This document shows, piece by piece, positions 32,915-41,406 of a DNA stretch of 64,000 nucleotides. Position numbers and translations under genes: made by a program. The stretch spans positions 1-64,000 of the forward strand of contig DATMNI010000280.1 in the NCBI GenBank assembly GCA_035570275.1. Reading direction: 5' to 3'. Under the pieces are notes generated by a model that was given only the letters and a program-made list of their open reading frames with translations, was not told where the DNA came from and ran no database searches. This stretch comes from DATMNI01 sp035570275 (GTDB taxonomy: Bacteria; Acidobacteriota; Terriglobia; Bryobacterales; Bryobacteraceae). The stretch's first letter is position 1; every line of letters begins with the position of its first letter.

Positions 32915-34074
32915 ACATACTTATACCGAACCTGGGATCGACTTCGCTGAAGTACCAGATTCTGGAAATGCCCTCGGAGCAGGCGCTGGCCAAAGGCCGG
33001 CTGGAGCGGGTTTCGAACTACGCGCAGGCCATCGGCGAAATCGTCACCGATGGCACGCCCATTGACGCCATCGCCCTGAAAGCGGTGCATGCCGGTCCCA
33101 AGTACCGCGGCACGTTTGTGGTGGATGATGGCGTGGTGGGGGCGTTGCGCCAGTTTCTGCCGGCCGCGCCCGCGCACAATGCCATTTACCTGACGGCCAT
33201 CGAAGCCTTCCGCCAGGCCATGCCGGGCGTGCCGATTGTGGCGGCCTTCGAGCCGGAGTTTCACGCCACCATGCCTGAGCATGCCCGGCTCTACGGCGTG
33301 CCCGGCGCCTGGCTGGAAGAAGGCGTGGCCAAGTACGGGTTCCACGGCGCGTCGCACCAGTACATCGCCGAACGTGTGGCCGCCGTGCTGGGCCGCCACG
33401 TGAAACTGGTGAGCTGCCATCTGGGCGGAAGCTCCTCGATGTGCGCCATCGATGGCGGCCGCTCGGTGGATACCACCATGGGTTTTTCGCCGCAGTCCGG
33501 CCTGGAGAACGCTACCCGCCACGGCGACCTGGACGTCTTTGCGGTTCTCTACATGATGGAGCGGCACGGCTGGAGCACGGAGGAAGTGCGCGTCCAACTG
33601 GCCACGGGCGGCGGGTTGGCGGGCCTTTCCGGCGTGGCCGGCGGCGATGTGCGCGACCTGGAGTCCGCCGCCGCCGGGGGCAGCCGCCGGGCGCAACTGG
33701 CGCTCGAAGTTTTCGTTTACCAGGTGAAAAAAACCATCGGCGCATTTGCCGCGGCCATGAGCGGGCTGGAGGCCGTGGCGTTTACCGGCGGCATCGGCGA
33801 AAACTCCGCGCGGCTGCGCGCCGCGTGTTGCGCCGGGCTGGAGTTTCTGGGAATCCGCATCGACCCGGCCAGAAATGACCCGGCCAGAAATGACCCGGCC
33901 AGGAATGAAAGCGGCGGCGGTGACCGCGTAGTCTCGGCGGAAGATTCCCAGGTGACCGTGCTGGCGCTGGCGACGAATGAAGAATTGGTGGTGGCGCGGC
34001 GGGCGTACCAGTGTTTGCGTTTAAGTGGTCGCGACGCTCTGGGTCGCGACCCTGAGGGTCACGACCACTTATAA
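32911..34074 (+). CDS. ackA: Acetate/propionate-family kinase, divergent
   Basis: 387-aa ASKHA-fold acyl kinase (acetyl phosphate + ADP = acetate + ATP). Family segments: ILIPNLGSTSLKYQIL at the N-terminus, KYGFHGASHQYIAERVA near 145, VDTTMGFSPQSGLENATRHG near 190 and TGGIGENSARLRAACCAGLE near 290. Compared with the AckA pattern, HRVVHGG reads LKAVHAG and FDTAFH reads FEPEFH, so catalytic Arg91 and Asp148 (Methanosarcina numbering) appear as Lys and Glu. A DPARN triplet from a 15-bp tandem repeat is inserted near residue 318, and the last 17 residues come from a palindromic element. Confidence 0.82.
   Translation: MNILIPNLGSTSLKYQILEMPSEQALAKGRLERVSNYAQAIGEIVTDGTPIDAIALKAVHAGPKYRGTFVVDDGVVGALRQFLPAAPAHNAIYLTAIEAFRQAMPGVPIVAAFEPEFHATMPEHARLYGVPGAWLEEGVAKYGFHGASHQYIAERVAAVLGRHVKLVSCHLGGSSSMCAIDGGRSVDTTMGFSPQSGLENATRHGDLDVFAVLYMMERHGWSTEEVRVQLATGGGLAGLSGVAGGDVRDLESAAAGGSRRAQLALEVFVYQVKKTIGAFAAAMSGLEAVAFTGGIGENSARLRAACCAGLEFLGIRIDPARNDPARNDPARNESGGGDRVVSAEDSQVTVLALATNEELVVARRAYQCLRLSGRDALGRDPEGHDHL
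33862..33906 (+). repeat. Three 15-bp tandem repeats inside the acetate kinase gene
   Basis: GACCCGGCCAGAAAT at 33862, 33877 and 33892 (last copy with one change). The in-frame array encodes DPARN three times in a surface loop after GIRI. Confidence 0.95.
34023..34070. repeat. Palindromic element, family B copy 2, inside the acetate kinase 3' end
   Basis: Arms AAGTGGTCGCGAC (34023-34035) and GTCACGACCACTT (34058-34070) are inverted with one mismatch and enclose GCTCTGGGTCGCGACCCTGA. It encodes the kinase C-terminal tail and overlaps the 3' end of the convergent DUF1015 gene. Confidence 0.85.
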
Positions 34075-35291
34075 ATCGCCATCCCCGAAAGCAGCTTGGG
34101 ATAAAAGTCAGTCGATTTCTGCGGCATCACGCCGCCTCCGAATGACGTGTCGGCCACCTGCTGAATCGAAGTCGGCTGCAGCAGAAAGGCAATTTGCGCC
34201 GAGCCTTTCCGCACCTCCTCGACGGCCGCGTCGATGCCCCGGATGTAGCGCAGGTGTTTCTCGTCGCGCACGGCTTCCTCGCTGATGCCGAGCGCCTCTC
34301 CCAACAGGCGCTGATGCAGAATGCGAACGTCCAGTTCGCCGCGGGCCGTGCGATCCTCGAAGCGAAACAGGCGCCCCGCCATCGCCACGCCGATAATGCT
34401 GCGGCCGGCAGCGTTTTTCCAAGCCTGCTGCAGCGAGCCGGGCGAACTGATTTCTTCCACCTGGAAGTTCTGCGCCGCGGCGCGCAGAAAAGTCTCCGGG
34501 AAGCCGTCGGGATCCAACCCGTTCACCAGCCGGTGCGTGGCCAGGATCTTGAGTCCGGCCGAATGCATGTTGACGAACGACATCATCATCCGGTCGGCGC
34601 CCTGCAGGCCCGGATTCTCGTTGCGGAATGCCAGTGCTGTTTCGTAGCGGTGATGGCCGTCCGCAATCAGCAGCTTTTTATCGGCCATCAGAGTCTGAAT
34701 CGGACCGCCGTCGGCAATCTTCCAGATGCGATGGATGGCGCCGTACTCGTCGGTGACTTCGCCCAGGGGCGCCCCAGCCGCCGCTTCGTCCAGCAGCGCA
34801 TCAATGGCGCCGGCCGCGTCGGCGTAGAGCATGAAGATGGGCTCGAAGTGTGTGTGGGTGTGGCGCAGCAACTCGCGCCGGTCCTTCTTGGGGCCCGACA
34901 GCGTCTGTTCATGCCGATACACCACGCCGGCCGGGTACTCCTCCACCGCACCCAGCGCGATGAAGCCTTTGCGGACCAGCCGTTCGCCGGTATCGGGAAC
35001 CACGAACTCCTGGAAGTAGGGGAAGACGCCGGGCCGGGCATCCTGCACCAGAATGCCGGCGGCCGTCCACTCCTCCATGAAGCGGTTGGCCCGGGTGTAG
35101 ACGTTGTCGGTCTCCGAGTCCCCGGGCTTGCGTTCGCCCAGGACCACCCGCACCAGGTTGTACGGGTTCATCGACAGATACCGGCTTTGCATCGCCGGCG
35201 AAATCTTGTCGTACGGCTGGGTTACCAGACTGGTCAAAGGACCGGCCTTTTCGCTGTACCGGTAGGGTTGAAACGGGTAAACTTTAGCCAA
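34059..35291 (-). CDS. DUF1015 family protein (SerK/SbnI-like)
   Basis: 410-aa cytoplasmic protein of the DUF1015 family, in which archaeal members are free-serine kinases. It begins YPFQPYRYSEKAG, has VTQPYDKISP near residue 24, the conserved LLIADGHHRYETALAF near 208-223 and ends with a DTSFGGGVMPQKSTDFYPKL-type tail, which is characteristic. It overlaps the acetate kinase gene by 16 bp in convergent orientation. Kinase activity is inferred from distant relatives only. Confidence 0.85.
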   Translation of the reverse strand: MAKVYPFQPYRYSEKAGPLTSLVTQPYDKISPAMQSRYLSMNPYNLVRVVLGERKPGDSETDNVYTRANRFMEEWTAAGILVQDARPGVFPYFQEFVVPDTGERLVRKGFIALGAVEEYPAGVVYRHEQTLSGPKKDRRELLRHTHTHFEPIFMLYADAAGAIDALLDEAAAGAPLGEVTDEYGAIHRIWKIADGGPIQTLMADKKLLIADGHHRYETALAFRNENPGLQGADRMMMSFVNMHSAGLKILATHRLVNGLDPDGFPETFLRAAAQNFQVEEISSPGSLQQAWKNAAGRSIIGVAMAGRLFRFEDRTARGELDVRILHQRLLGEALGISEEAVRDEKHLRYIRGIDAAVEEVRKGSAQIAFLLQPTSIQQVADTSFGGGVMPQKSTDFYPKLLSGMAIYKWS

Positions 35292-35332
35292 TTTCTAAGA
35301 TAGCAGAACGCCGACTCTGCTACGATTCCCTC

Positions 35333-35731
35333 ATGCGCTATCTCCACCTTCTGCTTCTCTCCTCCCTCCTCCTGGTCCGCGCCGCCGATACCGGCATGGC
35401 CGGACCGTACACCGGCGAATGGAAGAGCGATTCCTCCGGCAACAGCGGAGCCGTCCACATGACTCTCTCTACCGCGCCTGACGGTGCCTGGAAGGGCGAA
35501 TTCTCCTTCACCGTCGACGGCGAAGAGCTGAAGTCCAAAGTGCAGTCCTTCAAGCTCGAGAATTCGCAGTTGGACGCCGCCTGCGATGTCCAGGTTCAGG
35601 GCATGACCGGACACGTCAAACTCACCGGAAAATGGGACGGCAAGGCCTTCGCCGGCCGCTACCAGACCACCATCGGTGATACCAGCGACCCCGTCGACGC
35701 CGGCGCCTGGAACGCGTCACGCTCCAAGTAA
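35333..35731 (+). CDS. Small secreted beta-rich protein
   Basis: 132-aa protein of unknown function with a signal peptide (YLHLLLLSSLLLVRAAD). It shares design with 17850-18221: a Trp-containing GPYTGEWKSD opening and strands such as WKGEFSFTVDGEEL, then HVKLTGKWDGKAFAGRYQ. Two residues before the end it reads NASRSK. It is 25 bp upstream of an M20 peptidase gene and probably co-transcribed. Confidence 0.72.
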   Translation: MRYLHLLLLSSLLLVRAADTGMAGPYTGEWKSDSSGNSGAVHMTLSTAPDGAWKGEFSFTVDGEELKSKVQSFKLENSQLDAACDVQVQGMTGHVKLTGKWDGKAFAGRYQTTIGDTSDPVDAGAWNASRSK

Positions 35732-35756
35732 GGCTCGAAGTGGGACAATAACGAAA

Positions 35757-37151
35757 ATGCGTAACGTCCTCCTGCTGTCTCTGCTCGCCTTCCCCTGCCT
35801 GGCCGCCGGCAATCTGCCTCCCGCCGCCGACCAGAGCATGGCGCGCGAGATCTACCAGCAGATGATCGAAACCAAGTCGGGATTCACCACCGGCGCCACT
35901 ACGCCGATCGCCGAAGCCATGGCCGCGCGCCTCAAAGCCGCCGGCTTCCCCGAGTCCGATATCTTCGTGGGCGGCGCCATCCCGCGCAAGGCCAACCTCG
36001 TGGTCCGCTATCACGGCGCCGGCCGCCGCCAGCCCATCCTGCTGCTCGCCCACATCGACGTGGTTGAAGCCCTGCGCGAAGATTGGACCTCCGACCCCTT
36101 CGTCCTGCTCGAAAAAGACGGCTACTTCTACGGCCGCGGCGCCATGGACGATAAGGCCCAGGCCGCCGTCTGGATCGCCAACCTGATCCGCTACAAGCGC
36201 GAGAACTTCCGCCCCGACCGCGACCTGATCGTCGCCCTCACCGCCGATGAAGAGGGCGGCGGCCCCTACAACGGCGTCGACTGGCTGCTCAAAAACAAGC
36301 GCACTCTCATCCAGGCCGAGTTCGCCGTCAACGAAGGCGCGCGCGGCGAAATGGTCGATGGCAAGCGCGTCTCCAACGACATGTCGCTCAGCGAGAAGGT
36401 CTACTCCGACTTTCGCTTCGAAGTCCGCAACAAAGGCGGCCACAGCGCGCGTCCCGTCCCCGACAACGCCATCTACCACCTGGCCGGTGCGCTCTACCGC
36501 CTCTCCACGTTCACCTTTCCCTACCGCCTGAACGACATCACCCGCGCCTACTTCCGCCAGATGGCGAAGATCGAAAAGGGTCCGCTGGCCGCCGATCTGG
36601 CGCGCGTGTCCGAAGGTTCCGAAGAGGCCATGCGCAAGGTCTCCGCCGCCTCCGCCCCGCTCAACGCGATGATGCGCACCACCTGCGTCGCCACCCAACT
36701 GGAAGGCGGCCACGCCACCAACGCCCTGCCCCAACTCGCCGCCGCCAACGTGAACTGCCGCGTGCTGCCGGAGGACTCCGTCGACAACGTGCTCGCCACG
36801 CTGAAGAAAGTGGTCGCCGACGATCAGGTGGTGGTCACCGTCAAGACCAATGAAGGCAACAGCCCCGCATCCCCCATGCGCCCCGACATCATGCAGGCCT
36901 TCGAGCGCATCAGCGACATCATCTGGCCCGGCGTGGTCACCGTGCCCTCCATGGCAGTCGGCGGCTCCGACGGCCGCTATCTGCGCGTGGCCGGCATCCC
37001 GACCTACGGCATTCAGGGCTTCTTCGTCGATCGCGACGACGTCCGCGCCCACGGCCGCGACGAGCGCATGCCCGTCCGCTCCTTCTACGAAGGCCAGACC
37101 TTCCTCTACGAATTCGTCAAGACGATGTCGCAAAGCGAACCGAGGCCGTGA
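35757..37151 (+). CDS. Secreted M20-family metallopeptidase
   Basis: 464-aa exported zinc peptidase (signal peptide MRNVLLLSLLAFPCLAAG). Motifs: LLLAHIDVVEA near residue 96, FYGRGAMDDKAQAAVW near 122-137, LTADEEGGG near 160 and VNEGARGE near 188, then VGGSDGRYL near 402. The dipeptidase/carboxypeptidase group of M20 (PepV/CPG2-like) is the best fit. The region uses C very heavily at third positions, which creates a long spurious open frame on the opposite strand. Follows the small secreted protein gene. Confidence 0.88.
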   Translation: MRNVLLLSLLAFPCLAAGNLPPAADQSMAREIYQQMIETKSGFTTGATTPIAEAMAARLKAAGFPESDIFVGGAIPRKANLVVRYHGAGRRQPILLLAHIDVVEALREDWTSDPFVLLEKDGYFYGRGAMDDKAQAAVWIANLIRYKRENFRPDRDLIVALTADEEGGGPYNGVDWLLKNKRTLIQAEFAVNEGARGEMVDGKRVSNDMSLSEKVYSDFRFEVRNKGGHSARPVPDNAIYHLAGALYRLSTFTFPYRLNDITRAYFRQMAKIEKGPLAADLARVSEGSEEAMRKVSAASAPLNAMMRTTCVATQLEGGHATNALPQLAAANVNCRVLPEDSVDNVLATLKKVVADDQVVVTVKTNEGNSPASPMRPDIMQAFERISDIIWPGVVTVPSMAVGGSDGRYLRVAGIPTYGIQGFFVDRDDVRAHGRDERMPVRSFYEGQTFLYEFVKTMSQSEPRP

Positions 37152-37220
37152 CTCGCGCTTTGGCGACCACCAGCGCACTTGGAGATTGTTGACTATCGTT
37201 TGCAGCCAAGTGGCGTAGGA

Positions 37221-37556
37221 GCCAGTTTCCGCTAACCCCACATAACGTCCGCGTGCCTCGCCGCTTGCGTTGGAGACTCCATGCTGAGAGTATATGTGCT
37301 CGATGAAACGTCTTCTACGTTGGGCGCTCCTGCCGGTAGGGATACTCTGGCTTTGGTTCTTCTACCGGCACCCGTTTGAAGCCATATCAGGGATGGCCGC
37401 TGTGCTCTTCCTCATCACGGCGTGGCATTTGATCTTCGGCGAAGCACGTCGTAGCCCGATTGAGCAGCGCAAGGACCGCAGCAAGCGGCATTCCCTCTGG
37501 AGGTGATGTACCACGGGGGGTCTCACGGGGCCAGTTTCCGAGAACCCCACTTATCG
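37221..37556. repeat. Direct-repeat-bounded segment
   Basis: GCCAGTTTCCGCTAACCCCA at 37221-37240 recurs as GCCAGTTTCCGAGAACCCCA at 37530-37549, both followed by C and a TA-containing tail. The repeats bracket about 310 bp holding the small membrane protein gene. The sequence could be the footprint of a small mobile element or duplication; no terminal inverted repeats or transposase are visible. Confidence 0.5.
37294..37506 (+). CDS. Small membrane protein
   Basis: 70-aa protein with two adjacent hydrophobic helices (LLRWALLPVGILWLWFFY and AAVLFLITAWHLIFG) and a basic tail (QRKDRSKRHSLWR). No family recognised. Start at 37294 or ATG 37303. It lies between direct repeats in a gene-poor stretch; its hydrophobic pattern supports a real product. 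Confidence 0.5.
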   Translation: MCSMKRLLRWALLPVGILWLWFFYRHPFEAISGMAAVLFLITAWHLIFGEARRSPIEQRKDRSKRHSLWR

Positions 37557-37598
37557 GGACTTTAAGCGCCGGTAGCTGATTTGGATCAGAATGGGTTC

Positions 37599-38030
37599 AT
37601 GGCTGACCAACCGGAAAATGCGACGGAAGCGAGCGGTGACGAGGGCTATCAGACGCTGCGAGGGTTTGTGACCGGCGAAGATCCAGAGGAGCCGATCTAC
37701 GTTTCGCAAAACCTCGATCTCGCTCCTACCCACGTCCACCGTCGCGGCGAGTTGCGACACCCTTCATCGAGGCCCTACCAGCACGATATGTGGATCTACG
37801 AGCCTCCAGTGAAGGAGTCTGAGCCACTTCACGCGCACATCGACGCGCTATGGGCGGCTATCCGTGACCGGAAGGAATATCTTCTCGATCTGAAACGCAC
37901 CGCCACTGTGGATGTGTTTTGCGGATATCGGTCCAATTCCGATTCCGCTGGAGTCGAGGTACCCTACAAAAGCCTGCAAATCTTCCAGGAGTTGGCGGTG
38001 CCGTTCGGCCTGTCGATCATCATCGCTTGA
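37599..38030 (+). CDS. DUF4279 domain protein
   Basis: 143-aa protein. The end (DVFCGYRSNSDSAGVEVPYK, then SLQIFQELAVPFGLSIIIA) and the middle (LDLAPTHVHRRGEL and ALWAAIRDRKEYLLDL) follow the DUF4279 layout, a family of unknown function common as single genes or next to toxin/immunity genes. ATG 37599 is preferred over TTG 37581. Lower GC than the main chromosome. Confidence 0.65.
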   Translation: MADQPENATEASGDEGYQTLRGFVTGEDPEEPIYVSQNLDLAPTHVHRRGELRHPSSRPYQHDMWIYEPPVKESEPLHAHIDALWAAIRDRKEYLLDLKRTATVDVFCGYRSNSDSAGVEVPYKSLQIFQELAVPFGLSIIIA

Positions 38031-38219
38031 CGATCCAAATCCGAGGTGGTCGGTGTAGGTACACTGGGTTTTCCGATACCGGCTGCGATACGGTGTTTCT
38101 GGAAACTGGACCAGCGCCGTCCACAACCGGGCGGTAATGGAATGAAACGCCACATATCAGCAACAAGCGATGTTCCGAGGCGCGAATTTCGCGAAACGCC
38201 GTGAGAGATTCTGCCCGGC

Positions 38220-38681
38220 TCACTGTTCTGTGTTGGGCTTTTTGGTCAAATCGAATGTAGCGGAAAACTCCTTAAGCCCCTGGCCTTTGTCTGTAAGTTC
38301 AACCTGATCCGCGTCTCCGAAGAACGCCTCGAATTCTTTCTCAATATCCCCTTCGGCCTGCTTGCAGGCATCTCGGTCATCAGCAGACAGCGCGAGACGG
38401 TGAAACAATGCCCACGTCGGCACGTCCTTACGGGCCGCGTCCCAGAATGCTTGATCGTCAGTTGAAAGAACTTCGCCATCCCATATTTTGAACCGAATGC
38501 CAAAGAGCCGCCACATGGCGTTCCGCTCGTCCTCGGAGAGCTTCGCGAGATCGAGGTAGTCCGGCATTTCATCGTCCCAGTAGATGCTGCCGAGGGGTAT
38601 CACAGAAACCATGCGTCTTGCATCATCGCGAGCGGGCAATTTGCGCAGCCTGGCGATGATGGCCTCGGTCAGGACTCTCAT
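38220..38681 (-). CDS. Hypothetical protein
   Basis: 153 aa from ATG 38681 (ATG 38711 would add ten residues). Acidic, mixed alpha/beta sequence with Trp-rich segments (SIYWDDEMPDYLDLAKLSED, NAMWRLFGIRFKIWDGEVLS), no signal peptide. I do not recognise the family. The region is isolated and AT-richer than its surroundings, consistent with acquired DNA. Confidence 0.55.
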   Translation of the reverse strand: MRVLTEAIIARLRKLPARDDARRMVSVIPLGSIYWDDEMPDYLDLAKLSEDERNAMWRLFGIRFKIWDGEVLSTDDQAFWDAARKDVPTWALFHRLALSADDRDACKQAEGDIEKEFEAFFGDADQVELTDKGQGLKEFSATFDLTKKPNTEQ

Positions 38682-39311
38682 AGATGGGCGTCTCTCTTTC
38701 AGCGTATGCAAGTTGCGCCGGAATTGCCACTCGTTTGGAGGTGAGGGAGTTTCGGGTGGTGGACGGCGTTCTTTCCGATAACGGCTGTGACGGCGTTACC
38801 GGAGAGTACGGCTGTATGGTCCCCAGTTCCCGAGGCGCGTACCGCGTTCGACATGAGCGCGTAGCCGGAGATCCCTAAAAAGGTGGAAAGCTCGAACGAA
38901 AAAGAGAGAAGGGCCCAACGTGTGGCCGCCCGAGATGGCCCTCAGTATTGGCCGGTATAAACCGACCAACCGCCCCTGAGATCCAAAAGACTCTTCCGGA
39001 ACGCCATTTGGGGCCATTCTACGCCCACTTCACGCCAAGTGGGCCAATAGCTGGTAAACCCTGCGCCGTTTCGCAGGAGTCATTTGCTGCTCGATCAAGA
39101 AGTTGTGTCGTTTTCAGTACGTTCGACGTCATCCTCCGGTTTTGAGGCAGCCCTCGCAAACCGCCGAATGAAACGTCCGATCTGAGGCTGCGCCGAGTCC
39201 TACCATTCGCCCGATGCGGCAACTCGGCGCGCATCGAAAACAACTTCGCAAAGTACCGATGACTTTCCACTCCCTCGACGGTTATACAGGGTGAGAGCAC
39301 AGAACAAAGAG
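38682..39311. other. Gene-free accessory stretch
   Basis: About 630 bp with no convincing gene. The tract TTCCGATAACGGCTGTGACG at 38777-38796 resembles TTCCGATACCGGCTGCGATA at 38071-38090, suggesting related decayed fragments on either side of the hypothetical gene at 38220. The SDR operon promoter should lie near the right end; TTATACA at about 39282 is a possible -10 element. Confidence 0.35.
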
Positions 39312-40112
39312 ATGGGAGCGATGATGCTAAAGAACAAGGTTGCCGTGATCTACGGAAGCAGCGGCGCAGTTGGCTCGGCCATTGCCGACGCATTCGCGCG
39401 GGAAGGTGCGCAAGTCTTTTTGACCGGCCGTAACCTCGGCAAGGTTGACACGGTTGCTAAAGGGATCATGGATTCAGGAGGGCGGGCTGAAGCGGCTCAA
39501 GTAGACGCTCTCGACGAACGCGCCGTTCACGGCCATCTGCAGTCAGTCATAGATAAGGCGGGGCGCGTCGATGTCTCGTTCAACGCCGTCGGCATCCCAA
39601 ACACAATGCTGCAGGGTGTGCCGTTGGTCGATCTGGATGTCGATCAATTCCTGCTGCCGATCGCGACTTACGCCCGCTCATACTTTTTGACCGCACGCCT
39701 GGCCGCACGGCGGATGGCCGCAATGGGATCGGGTGTGATTATGACCATCACCGCGGTGCCCTCGCGGATGGGCATCCCACTCGTAGGAGGCTTCGCTCCG
39801 GCGCAGGCAGCTGTAGAGGCCCTCACTCGGGGTTTGTCCGCGGAGTTGGCGCCTCACGGCGTTCGGGTAGTGGGTTTGCGAGCGGACGGGATGCCGGAGA
39901 CGGGCACGATCAAGGAGGTTTTCGGGCTTCACGCTAAGGCACACGGAATTTCGTGGCAGCAGTTCCACGAACTGATTGCGAGCAAGAACCATCGGCGGCG
40001 GCTGCTGACTCTCGCGGAGATGGCCAATGTTGCGGTCTTCATGGCCTCCGATCAGGCGAGCGCGATGACCGGGTCGGTCGTGAACTTGAGCATGGGGATG
40101 CTGGACGACTAG
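39312..40112 (+). CDS. SDR-family protein with altered catalytic motif
   Basis: 266-aa short-chain dehydrogenase/reductase fold. The dinucleotide-binding motif is VIYGSSGAVGSAIADAFARE near the N-terminus and FNAVGIPN replaces the usual NNAG. At the YxxxK active site the sequence reads GGFAPAQAAVEALTR: Phe in place of Tyr and Gln in place of Lys. So classical SDR catalysis is doubtful, or this subfamily uses another mechanism. Start at ATG 39312 (AAAGAG upstream) or 39321. First gene of a five-gene operon-like cluster. Confidence 0.8.
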   Translation: MGAMMLKNKVAVIYGSSGAVGSAIADAFAREGAQVFLTGRNLGKVDTVAKGIMDSGGRAEAAQVDALDERAVHGHLQSVIDKAGRVDVSFNAVGIPNTMLQGVPLVDLDVDQFLLPIATYARSYFLTARLAARRMAAMGSGVIMTITAVPSRMGIPLVGGFAPAQAAVEALTRGLSAELAPHGVRVVGLRADGMPETGTIKEVFGLHAKAHGISWQQFHELIASKNHRRRLLTLAEMANVAVFMASDQASAMTGSVVNLSMGMLDD

Positions 40113-40177
40113 CATCTCTCGACAACCAATTATAAGGACTTCGGAACTTCGAAACGGCAGGTTCAAAGGAGAACGTT

Positions 40178-40900
40178 ATGAACATTCAGAACAAGACAGT
40201 CTTGATCACGGGAGCGAATCGCGGCATTGGCCGTGCGCTTGTCAATGAGGCGCTTGGACGGGGAGCGAAGAGGATATATGCGGGAACGCGCGGCGCACTG
40301 TCAGTCGCCGATGCTCGCGTGACGCCCCTGAGGCTTGACGTAACCAACGCGTCGCAGATCGAGCAGGCGGCCAGCGAGGTCAACACCCTCGACGTCTTGA
40401 TCAACAACGCGGGCATCGCTCTATACGACGATCTGAGCAATTTCGAGGTTATCGAGCAGCACCTGGCCGTCAACCTCTTCGGAAGCTTAAAAATGAGCCG
40501 CGTTTTCTTGCCGCTGTTGAGACGCTCCAAAGGGGCCATCGTCAACACTCTGTCCTTGATGGCGCTCGCCCCGTTGCCACTCACGCCTGCCTACGCGATT
40601 TCAAAGGCCGCCGCGTTCAATATGACGCAATCGCTGAGAGCACTCCTTGCAGGTCAGGGCGTGACGGTCCATGGCGTGTTCCTCGGTCCTACCGACACCG
40701 ATATGACCCGAGGCTTCGAGATACCGAAGGCCTCGCCCGAAGCAGTCGCGCGGGGCATCTTCGACGGGTTGGAGAACAAGGAGGAGGATATCTTCCCCGA
40801 CCCCGCGTCTCAGTCAATAGCCGAGGGCTGGCGCACTGGCGTAGCCAAGGCGTTCGAACGCCAGTACGCGGGCTTCGTGCCGGAGACCGAGGCAGTGTAA
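40178..40900 (+). CDS. SDR-family oxidoreductase
   Basis: 240-aa classical short-chain dehydrogenase. Motifs: LITGANRGIGRALV (residues 9-22), LINNAGIALYDD near 73, and the active-site Ser/Tyr/Lys in NTLSLMALAPLPLTPAYAIS followed by K near 142. It has an intact YxxxK, unlike the SDR upstream. An AAAGGAGAACG Shine-Dalgarno precedes the ATG. The substrate is unknown. Sits 65 bp after the first SDR and before the SRPBCC genes. Confidence 0.9.
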   Translation: MNIQNKTVLITGANRGIGRALVNEALGRGAKRIYAGTRGALSVADARVTPLRLDVTNASQIEQAASEVNTLDVLINNAGIALYDDLSNFEVIEQHLAVNLFGSLKMSRVFLPLLRRSKGAIVNTLSLMALAPLPLTPAYAISKAAAFNMTQSLRALLAGQGVTVHGVFLGPTDTDMTRGFEIPKASPEAVARGIFDGLENKEEDIFPDPASQSIAEGWRTGVAKAFERQYAGFVPETEAV

Positions 40901-40947
40901 TACCACGGGCGCTGTAATATTACGTCTAGCCAACAGGAGGACAAACC

Positions 40948-41394
40948 ATGAAGAAGCGCAGTTTCACTACAACCATTTCGGTGGACCAAACACCGAACGA
41001 AGCCTTCGCTGCCGTCAACAACGTTCGTGGATGGTGGTCAGGAGAGATCGAGGGCGCCACCGACAAGCTGGGAGCCGAGTTCACGTATCGTTACCAGGAT
41101 GCGCACCGCTCCACGCAGAAGGTCATGGAACTCATTCCCGGCAAGAAGGTCGCCTGGCACGTCTCCGACAGCCATCTTAGCTTTGTGAAAGACCAGAGCG
41201 AATGGACCGGCACGGACATAGTTTTTGATATTTCCACGAAAGACGGCAAAACGGAAATCCGTTTTACCCACTCGGGCCTCGAACCGGAGATTGAGTGTTA
41301 CGGTAGCTGCTCCAACGCCTGGGGCATGCTCATCAACGGCAATTTGCGCCAACTGATCGCCACGGGTAAAAGTCAGCCAGACGTGTTCGCATAG
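40948..41394 (+). CDS. SRPBCC/AHSA1-family protein
   Basis: 148-aa START-like domain protein. It begins SFTTTISVDQTPNEAFAAVN, contains NNVRGWWSGEIEG and the TEIRFTHSGLEPEIECYGSC segment, as in AHSA1 (Aha1 C-terminal-like) proteins that bind small hydrophobic ligands. CAGGAGG precedes the ATG. It is about half identical to the next gene product, so the pair is a tandem duplication. Confidence 0.87.
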   Translation: MKKRSFTTTISVDQTPNEAFAAVNNVRGWWSGEIEGATDKLGAEFTYRYQDAHRSTQKVMELIPGKKVAWHVSDSHLSFVKDQSEWTGTDIVFDISTKDGKTEIRFTHSGLEPEIECYGSCSNAWGMLINGNLRQLIATGKSQPDVFA

Positions 41395-41406
41395 GAGGGA
41401 CCAGCC

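Noticed and set aside
35622..37241. 539-codon open frame antisense to the M20 peptidase
   Set aside because: It mirrors a gene with a very strong third-position C bias, which opens the opposite frame. Composition is extreme (Gly/Val/Ala/His), and no family is recognisable.
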